From assembly GCA_049964535.1 (NCBI GenBank), contig JBMFXG010000069.1, positions 1 through 12,424 of the forward strand: a stretch of 12,424 bases of DNA, written 5' to 3'. Shown here in pieces: positions 1 through 6,693 of the stretch (position 1 is its first letter; every line of letters begins with the position of its first letter). The notes beneath the pieces were generated by a model, which saw nothing but the letters and a program-made list of their open reading frames with translations, made no database searches and was not told where the DNA came from. This DNA is from JAJYZP01 sp049964535 (GTDB lineage Bacteria; Actinomycetota; Acidimicrobiia; Acidimicrobiales; Acidimicrobiaceae). Made by a program: the position numbers and the translations under genes.

Positions 1-549
1 CCTCCAGCCGGTAAGCATAAGCTCTTCATCTTTCCGACCACAAGCTCTCGTGGTGACGCAACGACATCTCGGCTCGACACGAGAACGAGTTGCTCGATGG
101 GGCCCCAGCACGCGTACTCTACCTTCGGCACAAGATGGCCGAGTCGGAGCGGCTTAGCTCGTTGACTACGTTGCGAGACCAATCGAAGGGCCCACAAGGA
201 GCTATTTTGCTGCTGCAACAACTGCTGCAGCAACTGCACCGTCACCCACCACGAAGCGATCCAGCGGAGTCGTCGACACACGTCCACGAACTCTCGACAC
301 GGCTTCCTTCGAGTAACACTATTGGTATCCACGAGACGGCCGGCGGAGATCCGCCTCGATCGCAGCCTGAAGTCAACGCTCGCCTTGGACTCGTAGAACC
401 TGGTCAGCCAAACGATCGTTCTGGCCTGTGAGGCCCGGTTATTACACAACACCTAGAATGCTCTGCGAGTGATCCGAGATGGTGCTGTTTGACAAGGCAG
501 CTGAGTCAACCTGACTGAGTAAGGCCCAAATGGAGGCGGTGTATCAACT
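1..549. other. Left flank, no convincing gene
   Basis: I see no recognisable coding region here. An open frame of about 113 codons from a TTG at 90 has a Gln/Pro/Ser/Arg-rich translation, no good SD, and no resemblance to a family I know, so I do not call it. At 210-233 there are two imperfect 12-bp tandem units rich in CTGCTGCA, and their flanks (208-214 with 227-233) are complementary, so the stretch could fold back. The last 20 bases hold the GGAGG (532-536) that probably serves the next gene. The segment may be decayed coding DNA or the edge of a gene-poor region. Confidence 0.4.
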
Positions 550-1275
550 GTGGTAGGTCCCGTGTTTGCGTCGGCCATCCCCATTTTGTCGGTCCCCATG
601 TGGGTGCAGCTCGTAGCGGTAGTTTTTGGAGGTATCTCGGGAACGATCGTAGGTAGGAGAAGCGAGTTCGACTTAGCAGGAGTAGTTGCGCTCGCAATCG
701 TCACCGGTCTCGGTGGTGGTATCGTGCGCGACATCTTACTTCAGCACGGACCTCCGCTCGCTCTCCGCAACAACGACTACATCCTGGTAGCCGTGGCGAC
801 GGGGCTCTTTGGTGCCGGTGCGCCAACTACCATCGCATCACTGCTCACAAAGATTCAGTGGCCCTTCACACTCCTCGATGCGATCTTCGTTGCGATCTAC
901 GGTGCGATCTCTGCTGACATGGCGCTCCAACTCAACCTACCCGCCGCCCCTTGCGTCATGATCGGTGTGATCGGGGGCGTCGGCGGTTCGGTCCTTCGCG
1001 ACGTCTTCGCCAACAATCGACCAGAGCTCTTTCGTCCAGGCACGCTCTACGCGGTTCCAACAGCGCTCGGGATCTCGCTCTACGTCTTTGTCGTTCGCGT
1101 CCTCAATGTCGGAAACTGGTTCGTCTTACCCGCTATGGCCTTTATCGTTATCCTGCGAATGGTTGCGGTATGGCGGCGATGGAGCCTTCCAGAGGTCGCC
1201 GATGATGTCTACCTCTTCGCCCAGCTCCGCACACGAGTAAAAAAAATCAACGAACGTCGGCGTCGTCAATCATAG
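550..1275 (+). CDS. TRIC-family (UPF0126) cation channel-like membrane protein
   Basis: This is an integral inner-membrane protein of the trimeric intracellular cation (TRIC) channel family, formerly UPF0126 (YicG/YadS-like). Family members are built as two homologous halves, and prokaryotic TRIC proteins studied so far pass K+; some relatives have been linked to glycine uptake. Both half-repeat signatures are visible: GLGGGIVRD near residue 55 and GGVGGSVLRD near residue 144, the latter followed by a FRPGTLYAVPTALG stretch. Hydrophobic segments cover nearly the whole chain, and the tail is short and very basic (KKINERRRRQS). The length of 241 residues is slightly above the usual 200-220, and the extra is mainly that tail. 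I chose the GTG at 550 because GGAGG lies at 532-536, although the 13-base spacing is long. An in-frame ATG at 598 would remove 16 residues but has no SD. It stands alone, convergent with the following gene, and its physiological substrate here is unknown. Confidence 0.88.
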   Translation: MVGPVFASAIPILSVPMWVQLVAVVFGGISGTIVGRRSEFDLAGVVALAIVTGLGGGIVRDILLQHGPPLALRNNDYILVAVATGLFGAGAPTTIASLLTKIQWPFTLLDAIFVAIYGAISADMALQLNLPAAPCVMIGVIGGVGGSVLRDVFANNRPELFRPGTLYAVPTALGISLYVFVVRVLNVGNWFVLPAMAFIVILRMVAVWRRWSLPEVADDVYLFAQLRTRVKKINERRRRQS

Positions 1276-1303
1276 AGCACCCACCCCAGCCCATACTCGA
1301 CAC

Positions 1304-2068
1304 CTAGATCACTGCGGTCGTCGAGCGAACCTTGTAGAGCTTCGCTCCCGCTGGAGCCTTTACTGAGAGCGATTCACCCCAACGATCAAAGAGCTCGTGC
1401 ACGGTCTCTGTCTGCTTTGCGGTCTTGGTGATGACGCTGTACCGAAACGGCAGATTCGGTTTCGATGAACTCACCAAAAGCGTGCTCACAGCCGAACCCG
1501 TTCCAACCACCTTCGTCGTCGCCCTCAAGTTATAGTATTCGTGCCCAGACACGGTCACCAGACCTGCGTCCACGAGATGTCCACCGAGCGTCACCTCGTT
1601 GAAGACCGATGGCAACGTGACGGCGGCTGCCAGGTTTTGATAGATTGAGTGATCACTACTAGGAACCTCGATCCACTTGCCGACGAGCCCGACCACCTGG
1701 TTCTGTGGAAAGGCCGCAAGAAACCGCAGCCCCACCAAGTTCCCTCTCACATACGACCGAGATCCGATCACGATGATCGTTGCCTTACCCTCGCCGAACT
1801 TTGTCTTCTCAGTAATCGTCTGAATCCCCGAGCTACGACCGACATTGCCGGCATAGGTCACGACGGTCTTCGAGTTGCTCCGAGAATCCACGACAACGTA
1901 GTGCAGGGTCTTCTCTTTCGACAGTGCCTGCTGGGTGAGAGAGATAACACCCTTTCCACTCAACGTCGTAGCGCCGGCCGGTGCAACACCGACTCCAACG
2001 ACGCTCGCCAAGTACAGACCTGCTGCAGCCACAGCCACAGCAGACGTAGCCCTCCGCCCTCTCCTCAT
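1304..2068 (-). CDS. Exported protein of unknown function, LppX/LolA-like character
   Basis: I do not recognise a named protein. The N-terminus is a textbook signal peptide: an arginine-rich n-region (MRRGRR), a long Ala/Val/Gly/Leu core and an APAGA site near residue 33, so the product is probably secreted or held at the outer surface. No lipobox cysteine follows, so it is not an obvious lipoprotein. The mature part, about 220 residues, alternates short hydrophobic and polar stretches as beta-rich proteins do, and contains GKWIEVPSSD. This resembles the one-sheet LppX/LprAFG and LolA-type lipid-carrier folds of actinobacteria, but that is inference from style. I chose the ATG at 2068 because the signal peptide begins there; the SD is weak. 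The frame stays open to 2167, but that extension would put an unlikely polar stretch before the signal. The gene converges on the TRIC gene with 28 bases between them. Confidence 0.75.
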   Translation of the reverse strand: MRRGRRATSAVAVAAAGLYLASVVGVGVAPAGATTLSGKGVISLTQQALSKEKTLHYVVVDSRSNSKTVVTYAGNVGRSSGIQTITEKTKFGEGKATIIVIGSRSYVRGNLVGLRFLAAFPQNQVVGLVGKWIEVPSSDHSIYQNLAAAVTLPSVFNEVTLGGHLVDAGLVTVSGHEYYNLRATTKVVGTGSAVSTLLVSSSKPNLPFRYSVITKTAKQTETVHELFDRWGESLSVKAPAGAKLYKVRSTTAVI

Positions 2069-2472
2069 TACGTTCTCTGAGTTCAATGCAGACTGTCTCG
2101 AAAACGACGCGTCCCGCGCTGGAACTCCTCCCGAGTCGCACTGCTCCACCGTCATACTCCGTCCCATCTCTCCGCCACTGCCCTACCGCCATCTCGCATT
2201 GCCAACGGCCCGTCAGATCGTCCTTCCCTGAGCTCGCCGGGAGAAGAGATTACGAGGGCCATCTGTCTTTGCTGCGAAGCGTACCGTACGAACCTATAAG
2301 AAGCCCTAAGACACGCTGATGAGCTACCGAGTACGAGCACCATCTGTTCGCTACGGCCTACAGTGGTGCCAACCCCTATCGAGCCGCCGGAACACTGGGC
2401 TCCCCGGCACACTTGCGAAATCCTGCGTTGCGGGGCCTCCAAGGCCTGTGCGACCGTAGGGCTCTCCAAGCG
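2069..2472. other. Intergenic region upstream of the exported protein, downstream of acn
   Basis: About 400 bases lie between the 3' end of aconitase and the 5' end of the exported-protein gene, both on the minus strand. Open frames here are short and have low-complexity or arginine-rich translations. The promoter of the exported-protein gene should lie here, but I find no -35/-10 pair I would defend. A small GGCC-TCCAA-GGCC hairpin (2434-2446) sits just past the acn stop without a T-run, so it is not a convincing terminator. Confidence 0.4.
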
Positions 2473-4737
2473 TTACGAACCCTGACGACTCCGAATGACG
2501 TTCAGTGCACTTCCCGCTCGGAACCATGCAATGTGATTCTCCGACATCGTATGGTTCGCTGTGAAAGGTACGACCGTGCCATCGGGACGGTGGATCTCAC
2601 AGCGGACCACGCTGCCGGGCGCAAGATCGGCCAGACCCAAAATCGAGATTGTATCATCCCGACCGATCAGGTCGTAGGTATCCGGATCGGCAAAGGTCAA
2701 CGGCAAGAGACCTTGTTTTTTCAGATTGCTCTCATGGATACGAGCGAACGAGCGAGCGAGAATCGCCTTGGCCCCCATGAACCGCGGTTCAAGTGCAGCG
2801 TGCTCCCGAGAAGATCCTTCACCGTAGTTCTCGTCCCCAATAGCAATCCAGGGTCGAGCCGCAGCTCGGTAGTGTGCCGCTATCTCCGGTAGCGGCTCTT
2901 CGGTCTCGTGGATCTGACAGAAGCCAAACCCAGGCTTGGAACTGTAGGCATTGACGACCGAGATGAAGAGGTTCTTCGAGATATTCGAGAGATGCCCTCG
3001 GTAGCGGAGCCAAGGTCCGGCCGCCGAAATGTGATCGGTCGTGCACTTCCCTACCGCCTTCATGAGCACGGTGAGATCGACAAAGTTCTCACCACTCCAC
3101 GGCTCAAATGGCTCGAGGCGTTCAAGCCGCTCAGAGTCGGGAGCAATGACGACATCGATCGATCGACCGTCACTCGGCGGATCGATAAACCCAGAATCGC
3201 CAGATTCAAAACCTTGCGACGGAAGTTCATCACCAAAGGGCGCACGGAGCCTCACACCATCGATCTCGTCGGTCAGAGGATTGAAAGCTAGCGTCCCTGC
3301 AAGGGCGTAGGCCACAACGGTCTCGGGCGATGCTATGAACGAAAGTGTCGTCGAGAAACCGTCGTTGCGGCGCGGAAAGTTTCGGTTGTAGGAGCTTAAG
3401 ATAGCGTTGACATCTCCTTCCACAACATCAGAGCGCTTCCACTGTCCAATACAGGGACCACACGCGTTTGCTAGCACGGTCGCCCCGATCGCCTCTAGGT
3501 CACCGAGCAGACCGTCTCGAAGAATAGTCTGATGCACTCGCTCTGAGCCAGGCGTTACCAACAGCGGCACACGTACAGAAAGGCCAGCGGCCCGTGCCTG
3601 ACGAGCTACGTGTGCGGCCCGAGCTATATCTTCGTACGAGGAGTTCGTGCACGATCCCACGAGCGTCGACGAGAGCGTCATTGGCCATCCATTTGCCCGG
3701 ACCTCCTCTGCCATCTCAGAGACAGGCCGACCTCGATCCGGGGTGTGTGGCCCGACAATGTGAGGCTCTAAGGTACTGAGATCGATCTCGATGACGCGAT
3801 CGAAGTATCGTTCGGGATCTCGCTCTACCTCGGGATCTGCCTCGAGATTATGGCTTTGACCCTGTGCGAGGTCGGCGATCGCCTCTCGGCCCGTCGACTT
3901 GAGATAGGCCACACTGTGCGCATCGAAGGGAAACAGTGAGCAGGTCGCGCCGACCTCCGCTCCCATGTTACAGATCGTCGCCCGCCCCGTTGTAGACAGA
4001 GAGCGAGCGCCACTACCAAAATACTCAATGATTGCGCCCGTACCACCTTTGACGGTCAACACCTCAGCGACGCGCAGAATCACATCTTTAGCAGAGGTCC
4101 AGCCATTGACCTCACCGGTGAGCTTCACACCAATAATCTTCGGATAGCGAACATCAAAGGTATCCCCAACCATGACGTCGACGGCATCAGCACCACCGAC
4201 ACCGATCGCTACCATCGAGAGCCCGCCCGCATTGGGGGTATGAGAGTCGGTACCGATCATCATGCCACCGGGGAATGCGTACTGTTCCAATACCACTTGG
4301 TGAATGATGCCTGAACCAGGCTTCCAGAACCCAATGCCGTAGCGAGCCGAGATAGAGCTCAGAAAATCGTAGACCTCACGATTCGTCACCTCGGCGGCCC
4401 GCAGGTCGTTCGCAGCACCTTCACTCGCTTGGATGAGGTGGTCGCAGTGAACCGTGGTTGGTACGGCCACTCGATCGAGACCCGCAGTCATGAACTGCAA
4501 GAGCGCCATCTGAGCGGTGGCGTCCTGCATCGCCACTCGATCAGGGCGAAATCCCGCGTAACTCACCGAACGCTCGACCTCTTGATGCTCTGGGTCGTCG
4601 AGGTGACCAAAGAGGATCTTCTCCGCTAGCGTGAGGGGTCGCCCAAGCCTTCGTCGCCCAATCTCAACCCCTCGTGATAACCGCTCGTACGCACGCTCCA
4701 CCAACTCCACCGGTGTACCCGCCTCTAGTCGTGTCAC
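2473..4737 (-). CDS. acn: Aconitate hydratase, mitochondrial-type
   Basis: This cytoplasmic [4Fe-4S] enzyme interconverts citrate and isocitrate through cis-aconitate in the TCA cycle. With the chosen start it has 754 residues, close to the length of mitochondrial-type aconitases and well short of the roughly 890-930 of the bacterial AcnA/IRP type. Visible motifs are VPTTVHCDHLIQA (around 92-104), GTDSHT (around 162-167), the cluster cysteine in SCTNSS (C363), the other two ligands in ACGPC (C426, C429), and GEGSSREH (around 639-646) with the catalytic serine and substrate-binding arginine. The C-terminal swivel domain is complete. The start is the GTG at 4737, which has an AGGGGG SD six bases upstream (4744-4749). 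An in-frame ATG at 4752 overlaps that SD and has none of its own. The gene is divergent from a HutC-type regulator with a 55-bp shared upstream region, so local control by that protein is plausible. Confidence 0.95.
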   Translation of the reverse strand: MTRLEAGTPVELVERAYERLSRGVEIGRRRLGRPLTLAEKILFGHLDDPEHQEVERSVSYAGFRPDRVAMQDATAQMALLQFMTAGLDRVAVPTTVHCDHLIQASEGAANDLRAAEVTNREVYDFLSSISARYGIGFWKPGSGIIHQVVLEQYAFPGGMMIGTDSHTPNAGGLSMVAIGVGGADAVDVMVGDTFDVRYPKIIGVKLTGEVNGWTSAKDVILRVAEVLTVKGGTGAIIEYFGSGARSLSTTGRATICNMGAEVGATCSLFPFDAHSVAYLKSTGREAIADLAQGQSHNLEADPEVERDPERYFDRVIEIDLSTLEPHIVGPHTPDRGRPVSEMAEEVRANGWPMTLSSTLVGSCTNSSYEDIARAAHVARQARAAGLSVRVPLLVTPGSERVHQTILRDGLLGDLEAIGATVLANACGPCIGQWKRSDVVEGDVNAILSSYNRNFPRRNDGFSTTLSFIASPETVVAYALAGTLAFNPLTDEIDGVRLRAPFGDELPSQGFESGDSGFIDPPSDGRSIDVVIAPDSERLERLEPFEPWSGENFVDLTVLMKAVGKCTTDHISAAGPWLRYRGHLSNISKNLFISVVNAYSSKPGFGFCQIHETEEPLPEIAAHYRAAARPWIAIGDENYGEGSSREHAALEPRFMGAKAILARSFARIHESNLKKQGLLPLTFADPDTYDLIGRDDTISILGLADLAPGSVVRCEIHRPDGTVVPFTANHTMSENHIAWFRAGSALNVIRSRQGS

Positions 4738-4743
4738 TGCCGA

Positions 4744-4749
4744 CCCCCT
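4744..4749 (-). promoter_or_regulatory. Shine-Dalgarno deciding the acn start
   Basis: On the minus strand AGGGGG is followed by six bases and then GTG (4737-4735). The rival upstream ATG at 4752-4750 lies directly against this element and has no purine-rich stretch at the right distance, so the GTG is the better start. Confidence 0.65.
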
Positions 4750-4780
4750 CATCGCTACATCACTCGATCACTCTCTGCCC

Positions 4781-4798
4781 TATAATACAAGTATAAGA
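4781..4798 (+). promoter_or_regulatory. Consensus -10 box overlapping a short palindrome between acn and the GntR gene
   Basis: TATAAT at 4781-4786 is a perfect -10 for rightward transcription and predicts a start at about 4793. No good -35 is visible 16-18 bases upstream. Directly overlapping it is ATAC-AA-GTAT (4785-4794), an inverted repeat with further matches outside (T4783/A4796 and T4781/A4798). HutC-type GntR proteins bind short AT-rich palindromes of the GTAT/ATAC kind, so this may be an autoregulatory operator. The same AT-rich block read leftward gives TATTAT, which could be the -10 of acn. That both genes share it is inference. Confidence 0.5.
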
Positions 4799-5554
4799 CA
4801 GGTTCGCACACCCCGTTACGTTGCTATCGCTGAAGACCTTCACGATCAGATCCGTGGACGACACTTCGCGCCCGGTGAGTACCTTCCCTCCGAAGCGACC
4901 CTCTCCCAACACTATCAAGTCAGCCGCATCACGGTACGTAAGGCGCTCGAGCGACTTCGAGACGAACTGATCGTAGAGTCACGTCAAGGATCGGGGTGGT
5001 TCGTTGCCTTCCGTCCGCTCGAACAGACGCTCGGAAGCTTCGGGACCATTGAAGAACAGCTTGCTGAGAAAGGCGTCACCCCACGTCGCAAAGTCCTATC
5101 GTCAACTCGCGTCACCGCACGAGGACGCTTAGAGGAGATCCTCGGGTCCGGTGAGTTCTTGGAGGTTCGTCGGCTCAACTTAGTCGACGAGATCCCATTT
5201 GCCCGGGTCACCGTCTGGCTCCCCGCTGAAATGGCCGAAGGATTCTCGCTCCGCAGCTTTGAAGAACACTCCTTCTACGATCTCCTCTCGCGCTCGCCGT
5301 TGCTCCGTCGACCACTCGTCTCCGCACGCCAAACAATCGCAGCTACTGCGATCTCGGCCCGAGACGCTGCACTCCTCAACGTACCGACAGGATCACCAGC
5401 CCTGATGTGTGAGCGTATCACGTTCGACCTCGCTGGGCTCCCAGTCCTCTTCTCCGAGTTCGTATTTCCGGGATCTCGAACCCAGTTTGTCACCGATCTC
5501 ACCTCCGAAGTTGGATCGATTGCACCGAGCGGACTCCGTCTCGTCGAAGACTAG
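4793..5554 (+). CDS. GntR/HutC-family transcriptional regulator with UTRA domain
   Basis: This is a DNA-binding regulator with an N-terminal winged helix (about residues 9-72, with PGEYLPSE and the recognition-helix stretch VSRITVRKALERL) and a C-terminal UTRA effector domain (about 90-248), the standard HutC plan. The effector is unknown. The UTRA part contains the usual central LEVRRL stretch and ends with LPVLFSEFVFP. The start is a problem. Homologous sequence should begin a few residues before TPRYVAIAEDL, yet no ATG, GTG or TTG occurs in frame between 4634 and that point. The frame is open back to a GTG at 4631, but that would add 54 residues encoded opposite the start of acn and lying upstream of the TATAAT box. 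I place the start at ATA 4793, where the predicted transcript begins, giving a leaderless message of 253 codons. This is tentative; the identity of the protein is not. It is divergent from acn. Confidence 0.85.
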   Translation: MRQVRTPRYVAIAEDLHDQIRGRHFAPGEYLPSEATLSQHYQVSRITVRKALERLRDELIVESRQGSGWFVAFRPLEQTLGSFGTIEEQLAEKGVTPRRKVLSSTRVTARGRLEEILGSGEFLEVRRLNLVDEIPFARVTVWLPAEMAEGFSLRSFEEHSFYDLLSRSPLLRRPLVSARQTIAATAISARDAALLNVPTGSPALMCERITFDLAGLPVLFSEFVFPGSRTQFVTDLTSEVGSIAPSGLRLVED

Positions 5555-5582
5555 CGATCTCTTGGTGTCGCCTCTCATACAC

Positions 5583-5658
5583 GGGACTCCTACGGCGCAG
5601 CCAAAGCGCACAACAGCACCCCCGAGACCCTTCGGCGTCCACGGCCGTAGCGTCTCCC
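5583..5658. repeat. Imperfect long inverted repeat in convergent spacer
   Basis: The left arm 5583-5596 and right arm 5644-5658 are complementary through GGGA and CTACGGC, separated by three or four unmatched bases, with a 47-base interior. The interior itself contains a small CCGA/TCGG hairpin. The block lies past the stop of the GntR gene and before the stop of gatD, so it could fold in either 3' untranslated region. There is no gene in 5555-5868. Confidence 0.4.
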
Positions 5659-5672
5659 TCAATCGGTGAGAG

Positions 5673-5689
5673 GGTCGCTCGGAGCGACC
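5673..5689. terminator. Hairpin between convergent GntR gene and gatD
   Basis: GGTCGCTC-G-GAGCGACC is a perfect 8-bp inverted repeat; in practice it would form a six-pair GC stem with a five-base loop. It sits between two convergent genes, where a bidirectional terminator is expected. Neither side is followed by a T-run, so it would be a non-canonical terminator or just an RNA-stabilising structure. Confidence 0.4.
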
Positions 5690-5868
5690 GCACAACTTCG
5701 AACATTGGATACAGAACCCGAGATTTGGGACTCAGCGCTGCGCAGTACCTACGTGCAGCGAGAACTCCAACCTCAAAAAGGAACCTGGAGAGAGCTCTGC
5801 AATGTGAGACCCAGAGGCCAGGAGCGACAACGCACAACTCCAGTCTCGCTGCCGTGCACGCTGGTCTA

Positions 5869-6693
5869 CTATCGATGAACGCGCTCGCCCTCAAGACGGC
5901 GACGAAGGCTGCGCCAGAGCTGAACCATCGACCGAGACGAACTATGAGAGAGCTCCTGATGCACAGCGGAAACTCGCTCATCTAAGAGACGGTGCTGTGC
6001 GATTCGAACCATATCGCCATCCACGACAGCGCCTCGATCAGAGAGTTCGACGCGCATTCGAAGTACGTAGTCCACGAGCCCGGGGTTACGGGCAAATGCC
6101 GGCCCATGAAGGTAGGTGCAGATGACGTTACCTTCCAAGGCTCCTTCCAACGCAGCACCCCGAAGGTTCCCAGTCCCGGCCACCACGTCACCAAGCGGAC
6201 GGGCGTCACCAAAGAGAACCGTGCCGGAGCGATGGTTCTCATATCCCGAGAAGAACTCCTGACCGCAGTCGATCCGTGGCCGAGCGAGCAGCTCACCGAC
6301 CGCGCGGGGCTGCCCCATGATCACCGTCTCAGCCGAGAGCAGACCGAGTCCCTCGTGTGGTCGACCTTGGGCTCCAATGAAGACTTGGGAGAGGATCTGT
6401 AGTCCCGCACAGATACCGACGATGATCGCCCCACGCTCCTTCGCTCGAGCAAGCCCTCCGCTGGTGGCGAGGAGCTCCGCGGCCTGGGTCTGAGGACCAT
6501 CCTCACCGCCACCAAGGAGATAGAAGTCCCCGTCATGGGGAATGGGATCGCCAACGTGGACCGCAATGAGTTTTGGATCGTAGCCATCGGAGCGCAAACG
6601 CTCTGCCATCACGAGCGCATTACCGACGTCACCGTAGGTACCCAAGAGCTCTGGGTAGAGTACGACCACTCCGACGCTCTCACCGCGGGCCAT
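5869..6693 (-). CDS. gatD: Lipid II isoglutaminyl synthase, glutaminase subunit GatD
   Basis: GatD is the class I glutamine amidotransferase half of the MurT-GatD complex. It hydrolyses glutamine and passes ammonia to MurT, which amidates the alpha-carboxyl of D-Glu in the lipid II stem peptide on the inner face of the membrane. The nucleophile is C95 in VGICAGLQILSQ, and the catalytic histidine is H196 in TYLHGPAFARNPGLVDYVL. Also visible are LLGGGEDGPQ near 60-68 and GYENHRSGT near 150-157, both typical of this branch of the GATase family. The length of 274 residues exceeds the usual 240 or so; the extra lies at the C-terminus after the catalytic domain and is rich in Ser and Arg. The ATG at 6693 overlaps the murT stop by one base (TAATG), so translation is probably coupled and the subunits made in equal amounts. 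Confidence 0.93.
   Translation of the reverse strand: MARGESVGVVVLYPELLGTYGDVGNALVMAERLRSDGYDPKLIAVHVGDPIPHDGDFYLLGGGEDGPQTQAAELLATSGGLARAKERGAIIVGICAGLQILSQVFIGAQGRPHEGLGLLSAETVIMGQPRAVGELLARPRIDCGQEFFSGYENHRSGTVLFGDARPLGDVVAGTGNLRGAALEGALEGNVICTYLHGPAFARNPGLVDYVLRMRVELSDRGAVVDGDMVRIAQHRLLDERVSAVHQELSHSSSRSMVQLWRSLRRRLEGERVHR

Noticed and set aside
90..431. 113-codon open frame at the left end
   Set aside because: TTG start without a useful SD; Gln-, Pro- and Ser-rich text with no family resemblance.
4631..4792. N-terminal extension of the GntR gene from GTG 4631
   Set aside because: It lies opposite the 5' end of acn and upstream of the TATAAT box, and its sequence is the reverse complement of conserved aconitase coding DNA.
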